A stretch of 64,000 nucleotides of DNA, taken from positions 496,001-560,000 of the forward strand of contig NZ_JAHKRS010000002.1 of assembly GCF_018863235.1 (NCBI RefSeq), given 5' to 3'. Every line of letters begins with the position of its first letter. Position 1 is the stretch's first letter. Below the pieces are notes generated by a model. It searched no databases. It saw only the letters and a program-made list of their open reading frames with translations, and was not told the DNA's origin. Origin of the DNA: Pseudomaricurvus albidus. Its GTDB lineage: Bacteria > Pseudomonadota > Gammaproteobacteria > Pseudomonadales > Cellvibrionaceae. The translations under genes and the position numbers were made by a program. Of the stretch, positions 24,309 to 33,661 are shown in pieces.

Positions 24309-26015
24309 ATGCCCCGCCTCTTTCTTATTTTATGCCTTTTGCTCTTTGCGTCACTGGCAAAAGCCAAGCTGGAGGTGAATGTTGAGCCTTCTAACAAGGC
24401 GGTTAAAGAGAACATCATCATCTTCCTGAGCGATGTAGACACTGCTGATCTTCCCAAACTGAAGCAGCTCTACAAGCACGTCGATCAGCAGGCGACCCAG
24501 GCCGCTCAGGCATTAGGTTACTACCACACGCGCAATCATATTCGTCTTGATGACACGGAAAAAAAACCGGTATTGCATATCGATGTCGAACTGGGTTCTC
24601 CGGTCCTGCTCAATCAGGTCAACATAGAAATACTCGGTGAGGGGAAAGGCACCGAAGCCTTTCAGTTGCCGGTCGCGGAAGAGTTGGCTCCGGGCAAGCA
24701 ATTAAATCACAGCGCCTATGAAGGGATGAAATCCCTGATCAATAACCGGGCGCAAAATTATGGTTATTTTTCTGGCAAATTTGTCCAGCGACAGCTACTC
24801 ATCAACGTAGAGACCAATCGCGCGGATATCAATCTGCAGTATCAAACCGGCCCGCGGTTTCAGTTTGGCGATGTCACTTTTTCCAGCACTGTTTTTAATC
24901 AGGGTGTACTGGAGAGAATGGTTGCCTTTGACAAAGGGGCTGAGTATCAGGCGGATCAGGTTGCCGAATTTAATCGGGACTTACTCGCCAGTGGGTATTT
25001 CAGCCACGTTAAAGTCACCCCCCAGCCTGATCAGGCTGAGAATTTGCAGGTGCCCATTGAGGTGTCACTGACTCTGCGTGATCCTCATTCTCTGGGGCTG
25101 GGCGGCGGTTATTCCACCGACGTGGGGGCGAGAGCAAAGCTGGCGTGGGATCAGCACTGGTTGAATCCCGAGGGACACAGTCGCGGAGCCGCGATGGAAA
25201 TCTCCCGGCTGCGACAAAACCTCAGTACGTATTATCAGGTTCCCCTGGACAATAAAATCGCAGATAACCTTCGCTACTTTGCCGGCTTGCAGCATGAGTA
25301 CATTGATGATGTGGAAACCGAAAGTGTGGTGCTGGGTGCCGAGCTGCATAAAACGCTGAGTAATGACTGGGAGCGCACCATCGGTTTGCGTGCACAGCAT
25401 GATGATTTCTCTCTGGGAGAAGCCAGCGGCGACAGCCAGTTGTTGATTCCCAGCCTGACTTTTCAGCGCCTGATGGTGTCCAGTCGGATTAATCCTGATT
25501 ACGGTTACCGATTGTTGCTGGATGTCGAGGGCGCCGCGCGCGGCGTGATTTCGACCGTCGATTTTGCCCGGGTACTGACACAGGCAAAAGGGCTGTATAC
25601 CTTTCTGGACAATCATCGTGTATTGGCGCGCTTGCGCTTGGGGGCAGTGGCCACCAACGAGTTTGATGATATTCCGCCTTCTTTGCGATTTTTTGCCGGT
25701 GGTGATCAGAGTGTGCGGGGGTATGGTTATCAGGAGCTCTCGCCAGAAGACAGTAACGGTGAAAATATTGGAGGCCGTTACCTGATGACCAGCAGCGTGG
25801 AATATCAGTACGAATTTATCGACAAGTGGCGTCTGGCGACGTTTGTGGATTATGGCAATGCCGTAAATAACATTAATGATCCGTTAAAAACCAGTGTAGG
25901 AGTGGGGTTGCGCTGGAGTTCGCCTATTGGTTCAGTGCGTATCGATGTGGCCAGGTCGCTGTCTGATCCGGATGAGGATTTTCGGATTCACTTTTCCATG
26001 GGGCCGGAGTTGTAA
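24309..26015 (+). CDS. tamA: TamA, outer-membrane translocation and assembly protein
   Basis: A 568-residue Omp85-family protein. It has a signal peptide (MPRLFLILCLLLFASLAKA, residues 1-19), then three POTRA domains to about residue 250, and a C-terminal 16-strand beta barrel. The barrel includes the RFFAGGDQSVRGYGYQEL motif (about residue 460) typical of Omp85 proteins. It ends SMGPEL. TamA works with TamB in exporting or assembling some outer-membrane proteins and in moving phospholipids to the outer membrane. ATG 24309 follows AGGAAGG. tamB starts in the stop codon (TAATG), so the two are translationally coupled. Confidence 0.95.
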   Translation: MPRLFLILCLLLFASLAKAKLEVNVEPSNKAVKENIIIFLSDVDTADLPKLKQLYKHVDQQATQAAQALGYYHTRNHIRLDDTEKKPVLHIDVELGSPVLLNQVNIEILGEGKGTEAFQLPVAEELAPGKQLNHSAYEGMKSLINNRAQNYGYFSGKFVQRQLLINVETNRADINLQYQTGPRFQFGDVTFSSTVFNQGVLERMVAFDKGAEYQADQVAEFNRDLLASGYFSHVKVTPQPDQAENLQVPIEVSLTLRDPHSLGLGGGYSTDVGARAKLAWDQHWLNPEGHSRGAAMEISRLRQNLSTYYQVPLDNKIADNLRYFAGLQHEYIDDVETESVVLGAELHKTLSNDWERTIGLRAQHDDFSLGEASGDSQLLIPSLTFQRLMVSSRINPDYGYRLLLDVEGAARGVISTVDFARVLTQAKGLYTFLDNHRVLARLRLGAVATNEFDDIPPSLRFFAGGDQSVRGYGYQELSPEDSNGENIGGRYLMTSSVEYQYEFIDKWRLATFVDYGNAVNNINDPLKTSVGVGLRWSSPIGSVRIDVARSLSDPDEDFRIHFSMGPEL

Positions 26016-29000
26016 TGGGCAAAGGCTATTGGGGATTTCCATTCAAAAAGCAGTCGTTTGCCGAGCGCCCTTGGTGGGTCAGGGTTCTGCTGGTTGTATT
26101 ACTGATCGTGGTGTTATTGCCCGTATTGCTTGCAGGGCTGTTGTCTACAGAGGCGCTGAGTCGCTGGGCGTTTGAGCAGGCAGATGCGCGTCTGCAAGCA
26201 CTGTCTCTGGACTTCGAAAGTGGACACTTTTGGCGCGGTTGGAACTTCGCACATGTGTCATGGCAAAGCCAGGCATTGAACGTTGATATTGAGCGTCTCG
26301 AACTGGAGTGGAAACCTTCTTGTCTCATATCGAGAGGGCTGTGTATCCAGCGTCTCTACAGTCATCGGGTGACGGTGATCCTCCCGGAAACCGAACAAGC
26401 TGATCAAGCACCTATTGAATTGCCCGATATCCGTCTGCCGCTGTCTTTGGAGTTGGGGCAAGTCACGCTGGATGAACTGTCTCTGGATGGCGAGTCCACC
26501 CTGCTGAGTGAGTTGTACCTGCAAACCCACACTCGCGGCAGTCGTATTATTGTGAGTGAATTTTCCGGACGTGGCCCTGAGCTGCATTGGAATCTGCAAG
26601 GTGACGTGCTGACACAGGGGAAATGGCCGTTGAATCTGACGGGGCATTTACAGTTGCCGCCAGTGGATCAACAGGAATGGTCTTTGGAGATCGTCGCCGG
26701 TGGCAGTCTTGAAAAGATCCTTTTGAGTGTCACGAGCAAGGGGTATCTCGACGGATCTCTTCAGGGGCAATTGGCACCGTTCGAACCGGGCATTCCCGCG
26801 TCTGCCAAATGGCAGGGCGACGCTTTTTTACCTTACAGAGACTTGCCGGAAACTTTGACACTTGACGACTGGACTCTGGATGCGAGCGGAGATTTTGATC
26901 GGGGATTCGCCGTACAGGGACACTCGTTGCTACCCTTGGCGACGGATCATTCGATGGATCAAACCGTTCCTGTAGAACTCTTTCTCTCGGGCAGACTCAC
27001 GCTCTCGGAAGCTTCCGATGTGCAGGTCCAATTGAGCGTCGGCAATGCTGCCAAGACTCCGGGAAAATCAGAGCGTACTGCCTTACTGAGCGGTGACGTT
27101 AGTTGGAAAGACCAGCTCGATCTTGATGCCCGTCTTAACCTTCAGTCTTTCCCCTGGCAGCGTATATATGCGCTGGATACCGGTGGGGTTGAGTTGCAAA
27201 CCCTGGATGCCGGTATTCGCTGGACCAACGGCCAGCTGAAAAGTGACCTGGCTGCCAAGCTGAAAGGCGTTAGCCGGCGGGTCACGGGTCAGGTATCAAC
27301 GAGTCCGGTTGTGGCTCTGGATGCGCACGTTGCGGGGAATGCACAAGCCCTGCACATTCATCCGCTCAAACTATCCATAGAGTCTGGCACAGCAGAAGGT
27401 GAGCTCTTTCTGGGGTTTGATTCCGGTATTGAATGGGATGGCCAGTTGCGTTTGCAGGATCTGAACCCCGGAGTTTTAGTCAAAGAGCTGCCGGGCAGTG
27501 TCAGTGGTCTGCTCAGCAGTCAGGGACAATGGCAGGGAGATAACCTGACCCTGGATTCCGAGTGGGACATTGACGGCCATCTGCGTAATGATCCTCTCTT
27601 ACTGCAAGGTCGCCTGAGCAAGTCGGCCGCAACCTGGAGGCTGAGAAATTTGAAGCTGCGCCAGGGCGAGAATCGACTGAGTGGCAGTGGACACTGGGGG
27701 CAGACGGTTGCCGGTAATTTTGACGTGCAATTGCATCGCTTGCAGAGCCTGTGGTTCTTCGGTGGGTCGGCGCCAAGAGGGACGTTGAGCGGTCCGGTAC
27801 GTCTGAGTGGCAGTGCGAGATCACCGGTGCTGGATTTGCAGCTTCAGGGCTCAGGACTGGGCTACGACGATTGGCGTATTCGGGCTCTTGCCTTACAGGG
27901 GAGCGTCGGATTGGATAACCGGACACAGGGCAAGGTCAGCTTGACGGCGGATGACGTACGCCAGGGCGATGTGTTGCTGGGCGATGTGCAGCTGGCACTC
28001 AGCGGTGATCGATCGGGTCATCAACTGACACTGGACATCCATGAAGGCTTTGCGGATGTGAGCGCTCAACTCAGTGGCAGCCTGAACAGTGCCCAGGGCA
28101 GTGATCCAGATTGGCAGGGGGTTCTCAGTCGCAGTCAGGTCACTTTGGGGCAGCAAAACTGGCAACTACAGAATCGGGTCAATTTTAATTACCAGCTCGA
28201 CAGTCAGACGCTGACCATGAGTGGTCACTGTTGGCGTTACGACAGCGCCAGTCTGTGTTTTAACGATCAGCAGTCCCTGATGCCGGATCGCAAGCTGGAT
28301 TTGGCAATGCAACGGTTTGATTTGTCATCCCTGAATGCCTGGATGCCAGAGGATTTCAGCTGGGAGGGGCTTCTCGATGCCAGTTTGACGTTAACTCAGG
28401 CTCGGGGAGGCACGCCGGTAGCCGAGGTGATGGCGCGTACCTCCAGCGGGGTTATCCGGCTGACGGAAGCCGAGAAGATCGATGATGAAAGAAATGTGCA
28501 TGACTTTCCCTACCAGCTGATAGATCTGACGGCCCGTCTGGAGGAAAACATCGCCACGACCCGCTTGAGGATTGCCAGTGAAGCACTGGGGCTGTTGGAC
28601 ATTAATGCCAAAGTGATGGATCCGGCTGGTCAGCAGCAGCTTGAGGGACGTTATCAGCTGAATGATTTCAAACTGGATTTTCTGCGGCCACTCATTCCTC
28701 AGGTGTCCCGTCTCGAAGGTGAATTGAACGGGCAGGGGAACATCGGCGGGGTTTTGAGGGAGCCGGACATCGGCGGTCAGTTACGGTTGAGTGGCGGCTT
28801 TCTCAGTGGAAACAACCTTCCGGTCAGTCTGGAAAACCTGACCGCAGATATTTTGGTTGAAGGACAGGCTGCCCGGATTCGGGGTCAGTGGGTCAGTGGT
28901 GAGCAAGGTAAAGGGCAGGTTAACGGTGAAATTCGCTGGGCGCCATTGGGAGGAGAACTGCGTCTGTCCGGGCAGAGGCTCCCGGCTACGATAGCGCCAT

Positions 29001-29884
29001 ACGCACAGCTTTATATCAGCCCCGATCTTGAACTCAGTCTGCGCAATAGCGCGGTGAATATCTCCGGCAAGGTGGCGATTCCGGCGGGAGAGGTCATCGT
29101 CAAGGAATTGGAAAAAGAGGCAGTGCAGCTCAGTCCGGATGCGGTCATTGTCGGTCGTGAAAAACCGCAGGACACAGTTCCTTTGAAGGTGACCGCCCGT
29201 GTTCGTCTGGATATTGGCGATCAGTTGCATTTGAACGCCTTTGGTTTGAAAGGGCGATTAAGCGGTCAGTTGGATGTGCGGGAGAACATGACAGCCACCG
29301 GCGACCTGAGATTGCTCAATGGCACTTTCAATCGTTTGGGGCAGGATCTGAAACTGCGTCGCGCACTGTTGTTGTTTTCCGGTCCCGTCAGCAAGCCCTA
29401 TCTGAGCGTTGAAGCTGTCCGTGAGGTGGGGGATGTGGTGGCTGGACTTCGTCTTACCGGCCGAGCGAGAAATCCAGAATCGGAGGTGTTCTCAGAGCCG
29501 GCCTTGTCGCAACAGGAAGCGCTTTCCTATCTTATCCTGGGGCGTGGTATTCGTACTGATGAAGAGGCCGATGGTGAAGACAGCAATCTGATAGCGCAGG
29601 CGGCCTTGTCATTGGGGGTGGCAGGAACGGCTCCGTTTACTCAGAAAGTGGCGGCCTCGTTAGGCCTCAAGGATTTTGATCTGGAAACCGAAGGGGTGGG
29701 CAACGCGACGCAAGTGGTGGCCAGTGGCAGTATTACCGACAAGCTTTCCCTGCGCTACGGCGTGGGTGTCTTCGACTCCTCAACCGAGGTGGGGGTGCGC
29801 TACGATTTGAGCCGGCGGTTGTATATTGAGGCCATCAGCGGGTTTGCCAGTTCGCTCGATTTTTTCTACAGAATCGATTTTTAA
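26015..29884 (+). CDS. tamB: TamB, AsmA-like inner-membrane-anchored translocation protein
   Basis: A 1289-residue protein. One N-terminal membrane anchor (about residues 25-46, VLLVVLLIVVLLPVLLAG) is followed by a very long repetitive beta region, then the conserved C-terminal TamB/DUF490 domain (about 930-1289). The domain contains VNISGKVAIPAGEVIVKELEK, LRLLNGTFNRLGQDLKLRRA and the closing LRYGVGVFDSSTEVGVRYDL. The beta region is thought to form a periplasm-spanning hydrophobic groove. The gene overlaps tamA by one base at TAATG. Its product reaches across the periplasm to TamA. Confidence 0.95.
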   Translation: MGKGYWGFPFKKQSFAERPWWVRVLLVVLLIVVLLPVLLAGLLSTEALSRWAFEQADARLQALSLDFESGHFWRGWNFAHVSWQSQALNVDIERLELEWKPSCLISRGLCIQRLYSHRVTVILPETEQADQAPIELPDIRLPLSLELGQVTLDELSLDGESTLLSELYLQTHTRGSRIIVSEFSGRGPELHWNLQGDVLTQGKWPLNLTGHLQLPPVDQQEWSLEIVAGGSLEKILLSVTSKGYLDGSLQGQLAPFEPGIPASAKWQGDAFLPYRDLPETLTLDDWTLDASGDFDRGFAVQGHSLLPLATDHSMDQTVPVELFLSGRLTLSEASDVQVQLSVGNAAKTPGKSERTALLSGDVSWKDQLDLDARLNLQSFPWQRIYALDTGGVELQTLDAGIRWTNGQLKSDLAAKLKGVSRRVTGQVSTSPVVALDAHVAGNAQALHIHPLKLSIESGTAEGELFLGFDSGIEWDGQLRLQDLNPGVLVKELPGSVSGLLSSQGQWQGDNLTLDSEWDIDGHLRNDPLLLQGRLSKSAATWRLRNLKLRQGENRLSGSGHWGQTVAGNFDVQLHRLQSLWFFGGSAPRGTLSGPVRLSGSARSPVLDLQLQGSGLGYDDWRIRALALQGSVGLDNRTQGKVSLTADDVRQGDVLLGDVQLALSGDRSGHQLTLDIHEGFADVSAQLSGSLNSAQGSDPDWQGVLSRSQVTLGQQNWQLQNRVNFNYQLDSQTLTMSGHCWRYDSASLCFNDQQSLMPDRKLDLAMQRFDLSSLNAWMPEDFSWEGLLDASLTLTQARGGTPVAEVMARTSSGVIRLTEAEKIDDERNVHDFPYQLIDLTARLEENIATTRLRIASEALGLLDINAKVMDPAGQQQLEGRYQLNDFKLDFLRPLIPQVSRLEGELNGQGNIGGVLREPDIGGQLRLSGGFLSGNNLPVSLENLTADILVEGQAARIRGQWVSGEQGKGQVNGEIRWAPLGGELRLSGQRLPATIAPYAQLYISPDLELSLRNSAVNISGKVAIPAGEVIVKELEKEAVQLSPDAVIVGREKPQDTVPLKVTARVRLDIGDQLHLNAFGLKGRLSGQLDVRENMTATGDLRLLNGTFNRLGQDLKLRRALLLFSGPVSKPYLSVEAVREVGDVVAGLRLTGRARNPESEVFSEPALSQQEALSYLILGRGIRTDEEADGEDSNLIAQAALSLGVAGTAPFTQKVAASLGLKDFDLETEGVGNATQVVASGSITDKLSLRYGVGVFDSSTEVGVRYDLSRRLYIEAISGFASSLDFFYRIDF

Positions 29885-30025
29885 GGGGGGGCGGAGCCGT
29901 GTTCGAGGTGTTTGCCTGCACGGAAAATGCCTGATTGCTTTGCACAACGGCCAATTTGTCCTGTCGCCGGCGGATTTACAGGCTCGGGTGGCCTTGCTAT
30001 TATCCGCACCCCGACTCTCCAGTCG

Positions 30026-30208
30026 GGATCTCAGGGCGGGGTGGAAGTCCCCACCGGCGGTAATCTCCACAGTTATAGGTTTTGTAACTGTCGTGTAGCC
30101 CGCGGGCGCCTGTCGAACGTGTTCAGTGAGAACCTGCGAACGACAGGGACAGCAGATCCGGTGTGATTCCGGAGCCGACGGTTAAAGTCCGGTTATGAGA
30201 GAAAGGTC
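30026..30208 (+). ncRNA. FMN riboswitch (RFN element)
   Basis: The segment begins with the conserved GATCTCAGGGCGGGGTG and CCCCACCGGCGGTAA of the RFN element, has variable arms in the middle, and continues with GTGAGAACCTGCGAACGACAG-like core and CCGGTGTGATTCCGGAGCCG. It closes with GACGGTTAAAGTCCGG and ATGAGAGAAAGG. All the conserved junction blocks are present. It lies 119 bases upstream of ribH2, and by family knowledge FMN binding would reduce expression. No clear terminator follows, which favours control of translation initiation. Confidence 0.95.
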
Positions 30209-30326
30209 TATTGTCGATACACCGGTTCGCGACGGTCTCAAGTGTGACTGCGGATCCCGGCAGCGCAAACCGTTTGCGTCTCGGCACCTTATCGCCCCTT
30301 ACATGATTTGAGCCTAGGGCGTATTT

Positions 30327-30815
30327 ATGACTTCATTCGATAAACTCAAGAAAACCCAATCCAAGCCTTCCCGTATTGCTGTTGTTCAGGCCTGCTGGCA
30401 CCGCGATATTGTGGACCGCTGTGTGCAATCTTTTATCACTGAAATCACCAGGCTGACTGACAACACCGTTGAGATTTTCGAAGTGCCGGGTGCTTACGAA
30501 ATTCCCCTGCAAGCCAAATTGCTGGCCAACAGCGGACAGTACTCAGCTGTGGTTGGTGCCGGTTTGGTGGTGGATGGCGGTATCTACCGTCATGACTTTG
30601 TGGCGCAGGCTGTGGTATCGGGCATGATGCAGGTTCAGCTGGAAACTCTGGTGCCGGTTTTCTCTGTGGTTCTGACGCCACACAATTTCCAGGAAACGGA
30701 CGAGCACCGTAACTTCTTCAGTGAGCACTTTGTGAAAAAAGGCGCTGAAGCTGCCCATTCCTGCGCTGCAACTCTGAGCTTGATGGAAACCACCGCTGTT
30801 GCCAGCGCCAGCTAG
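30327..30815 (+). CDS. ribH2: 6,7-dimethyl-8-ribityllumazine synthase, RibH2 type
   Basis: A 162-residue lumazine synthase, the penultimate enzyme of riboflavin synthesis, joining 3,4-dihydroxybutanone phosphate to the pyrimidine precursor. The sequence IAVVQACWHRDIVDRC (about residue 18), EVPGAYEIPLQAKLL, VDGGIYRHDFVAQAV and GMMQVQLETLVPVFSVVLTPHNF closely follows my memory of the Brucella/Mesorhizobium RibH2 type, which forms decamers. It does not follow the icosahedral RibH of the main rib operon. It is a single gene controlled by the FMN riboswitch just upstream. Other rib genes are not in the window. Confidence 0.93.
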   Translation: MTSFDKLKKTQSKPSRIAVVQACWHRDIVDRCVQSFITEITRLTDNTVEIFEVPGAYEIPLQAKLLANSGQYSAVVGAGLVVDGGIYRHDFVAQAVVSGMMQVQLETLVPVFSVVLTPHNFQETDEHRNFFSEHFVKKGAEAAHSCAATLSLMETTAVASAS

Positions 30816-31048
30816 GTTTGCGGTTATCTCTCTGACTTTGGGCGTGTCATCACGCTAATAAATGCTCCTTTCGCCGGTTGTTTTGGTAGTCTTCTCAATC
30901 AGCCGGCGGGTTTACCCCTATATTTCTTTTCAGATTCCTGTAATTGCTGACCGGTTCAGAGGCATCCGAATGGTGTCCTGCAGAGTCATGGGTGATCAGG
31001 GGTAGGTCGGGTATCAAGAACAGCATAAACAGATTAAGGAGAGAGCAA

Positions 31049-31831
31049 ATGTTCGAACAGCTATTTTCTATGGCGGGTAAAGTCTGTGTCATCACCGGGG
31101 GCTCCCGCGGACTGGGCTCGTATATGGCGCGCGGCTTCCTGGAAGCCGGAGCGAAGCGGGTTTACATCACGGCGCGCAAGGCCCAGCCCTGCATTGAGGC
31201 GGCTGAAGAGCTGAGCCAATACGGTGACTGCGTGGCTCTGCCGGGTGATGTGGCAACCACAGAAGGCATTACCGAACTGGTGAAGACCCTCAACGAGCGC
31301 GAATCGCACATTGATGTTCTGGTCAATAATGCCGGCGCTGGCTGGGGCGCCCCCTTTGGTCAGGTGCCGGAGAAAGGCTGGGACAAGGTCATGGATGTGA
31401 ATGTTAAGAGCCCGTTTTTCCTGGTACAGGCTTTGGCGCCGATGCTGAAAAAGAACGCAACGCCAGAGCAAAATGCCTGTATCATCAATATTGGTTCAAT
31501 TGCCGGCATGGTGGGCAGTGCACTGGATAATTTCAGTTACGCTGCGTCAAAATCGGCGATTCACCAGCTCACCCGAGTGCTGGCCACAGAGTTGGCTGCG
31601 GACAATGTGCGCGTCAATGCCATTGCTCCAGGCCGTTTTTACTCGAAAATGACGGAGTTCCTGAGCGAAGACAAAGAAGCGTTTGAGGCTGATCGTCAGG
31701 GAATTCCCATGCACCGTTGGGGTGAGCCAAAAGATATCGCGGGTGTGGCGATCATGCTGGCGAGTCAGGCCGGCGAGTTTATCACCGGACAGATCATTGC
31801 AGTGGACGGCGGAACCAGTCTGATTCACTAA
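31049..31831 (+). CDS. Short-chain dehydrogenase/reductase
   Basis: A 260-residue classical SDR. It has the cofactor motif TGGSRGLGSYMA (about residue 16), the NNAGAG motif (about 95) and the catalytic Ser in INIGSIAGMVGS. The YAASKSAIHQ motif (about 165) supplies Tyr and Lys. The close IAVDGG ending is typical of FabG-like and polyol/gluconate 5-dehydrogenase-like enzymes. ATG 31049 follows AAGGAGAGAG. Substrate is not determinable. It precedes the SulP transporter gene by 69 bases in the same direction; a shared transcript is possible. Confidence 0.9.
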   Translation: MFEQLFSMAGKVCVITGGSRGLGSYMARGFLEAGAKRVYITARKAQPCIEAAEELSQYGDCVALPGDVATTEGITELVKTLNERESHIDVLVNNAGAGWGAPFGQVPEKGWDKVMDVNVKSPFFLVQALAPMLKKNATPEQNACIINIGSIAGMVGSALDNFSYAASKSAIHQLTRVLATELAADNVRVNAIAPGRFYSKMTEFLSEDKEAFEADRQGIPMHRWGEPKDIAGVAIMLASQAGEFITGQIIAVDGGTSLIH

Positions 31832-31900
31832 TCCTGCAACCGATCACGGCGCTGCCTGACCCTGAGCCATACGCAAAATATTGGGAGGATTGGGGAGCGC

Positions 31901-33661
31901 ATGAAGTTAATGCAGCAGCACAAACTACCGTGGTCATTTCCTTTGGGCCGCTGGCTGAAGGACTATCGCAAAGAGACATTGGTTCGCGATTGTGTGGCGG
32001 GCATTGTGGTCAGTATTGTGATGGTTCCACAGAGTATGGGCTATGCCCTGTTGGCGGGTATGCCGGCAGAGTATGGCTTGTACTGCGCAATCCTTCCGGC
32101 TTTTCTTTATGCCTTTCTCGGTAGCAGTCGCAGTCTTTCCGTCGGGCCGGCAGCGTTAATCTCCATCATGCTGGCGGGCAGTGTCGCCACACTCAATCCT
32201 CAAACCGAAGTGGAATACATTCACTACGTGGTGAATATCTCCCTGCTGGTGGGCGTGTTCTTGATGGCCATGAGCCTGTTGCGTCTGGGGCGGTTAACCA
32301 ACTACATCAGTGTGCCGGTGATCAGTGGATTCACCAGTGCGGCAGCCCTGACGATCATGGTCAGTCAGTTAAAACATATGATGGGGGTCGAGCTGGGCAC
32401 CGGGCTGGATTTCGGTCATACGCTGTTGAGCCTTGTGCAGAGTATCGGGCAAATCAATATCGTCACCGTTGTGATCGGTGTCAGTGCCTGTGTTGCCCTG
32501 TGGTTCTTTAAAACGCCGTTTCCGAGACTGATTCAGCGCCTCAAGCTGCCTTCCTGGTTGGAGCAGGCGCTCAGCAAGTCGGGGCCAATGGTGGTGGTAC
32601 TGGCGAGCGCGGTGATGGTTGCCGTCTTGCATCTGGAGACGTCCGCCCAGGTATCCGTCGTGGGCAATATTCCGCAAGGGCTGCCAGCGCTGTCTGGTAT
32701 TTCCGTCGATATTGCCTTGTGGAAACAGCTGGCCATGCCGTCTTTTCTGATTGCGCTGATGTGTTTTATTACCAGTATTGCTGTCAGCAGCAGTCTCGCC
32801 AGCAAACGACGTGAGCGTGTGGATTCCAATCAGGAACTGCTGGCTTTGGGGGTGGCTAATCTGGGGGCGGCCTTCAGTGGTACGTTTGCCCTGGCTGGCA
32901 GTCTTAGCCGCTCTGCTGTCAATGATGCTACCGGTGCAGAGACCACCATTTCCAGTATGGTGTGCGCCCTCTGTATTGTGGTGACACTGCTGTTTTTGAC
33001 TGCAGCGTTCTATTATTTGCCGTTGGCGGTATTGGGAGCCATCGTCATCATGTCGGTGTTTTCCATGATTGATGTTCAGCAGTTTTTGCGTTGCTGGCGT
33101 TTGAACAGAGCGGATGCCTACAGCCTGCTGGCCACGTTTTTGGCGGTGTTGATTTTTGATATTCAAACCGGCATCGGGGTGGGCATTGTGCTGTCGGTGG
33201 TGTTGCTGTTGCACAGAGCGAGTCACCCTCATATTGCGGTGGTCGGACGCGTGGGAGACAGTGCCCATTTCCGCAATATTGAGCGCCACGATGTAATTAC
33301 ATCACAATCCGTGGTGGCGATTCGGGTGGATGAGAGTATCTATTTTTCCAATGTGCAGTACATCGAAGATTTCATTCTCGAGCAGTGCGCCTCCCATCCA
33401 CAGGCTAATCATATTGTGCTGATCTGCAGTTCCGTCAGCTTTGTCGATACCACCGCCGTCGACGAGCTGGAAAGACTGATCGATAAGCTGCGTGAAAACG
33501 AGATCACTCTGCACTTTGCCGAGGTCAAGGGGCCGGTGATGGATCAGCTGAAGAAAACCCGACTGCTGGACCGACTGCAGCCGGGGCGAGTGTTCTTTAC
33601 GACTGACGAAGCCATGAGAACACTCACTGCTGTTCGCGACACTGAGCAAGCAGAAGACTAA
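31901..33661 (+). CDS. SulP-family anion transporter with STAS domain
   Basis: A 586-residue SulP (SLC26) transporter. The membrane domain (about residues 25-430) opens with the conserved DCVAGIVVSIVMVPQSMGYALLAGMPAEYGLY signature region and continues through 10-14 helices. The C-terminal STAS domain begins near residue 460 (VVAIRVDESIYFSN) with the phospho-site-like VSFVDTTAVDELERL. Members carry sulfate, bicarbonate or C4-dicarboxylates with sodium or protons; the substrate is not evident here. Its last four bases overlap the last four bases of the convergent patatin gene. Confidence 0.92.
   Translation: MKLMQQHKLPWSFPLGRWLKDYRKETLVRDCVAGIVVSIVMVPQSMGYALLAGMPAEYGLYCAILPAFLYAFLGSSRSLSVGPAALISIMLAGSVATLNPQTEVEYIHYVVNISLLVGVFLMAMSLLRLGRLTNYISVPVISGFTSAAALTIMVSQLKHMMGVELGTGLDFGHTLLSLVQSIGQINIVTVVIGVSACVALWFFKTPFPRLIQRLKLPSWLEQALSKSGPMVVVLASAVMVAVLHLETSAQVSVVGNIPQGLPALSGISVDIALWKQLAMPSFLIALMCFITSIAVSSSLASKRRERVDSNQELLALGVANLGAAFSGTFALAGSLSRSAVNDATGAETTISSMVCALCIVVTLLFLTAAFYYLPLAVLGAIVIMSVFSMIDVQQFLRCWRLNRADAYSLLATFLAVLIFDIQTGIGVGIVLSVVLLLHRASHPHIAVVGRVGDSAHFRNIERHDVITSQSVVAIRVDESIYFSNVQYIEDFILEQCASHPQANHIVLICSSVSFVDTTAVDELERLIDKLRENEITLHFAEVKGPVMDQLKKTRLLDRLQPGRVFFTTDEAMRTLTAVRDTEQAED

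Noticed and set aside
30000-30025. CCCCGACTCTCCAGTCGGG hairpin before the FMN riboswitch
   Set aside because: Short stem with no T-run after it; too little to call a terminator of tamB.
32369-33289. 306-codon minus-strand frame
   Set aside because: Antisense to the SulP gene; rich in His/Gln, a typical shadow.
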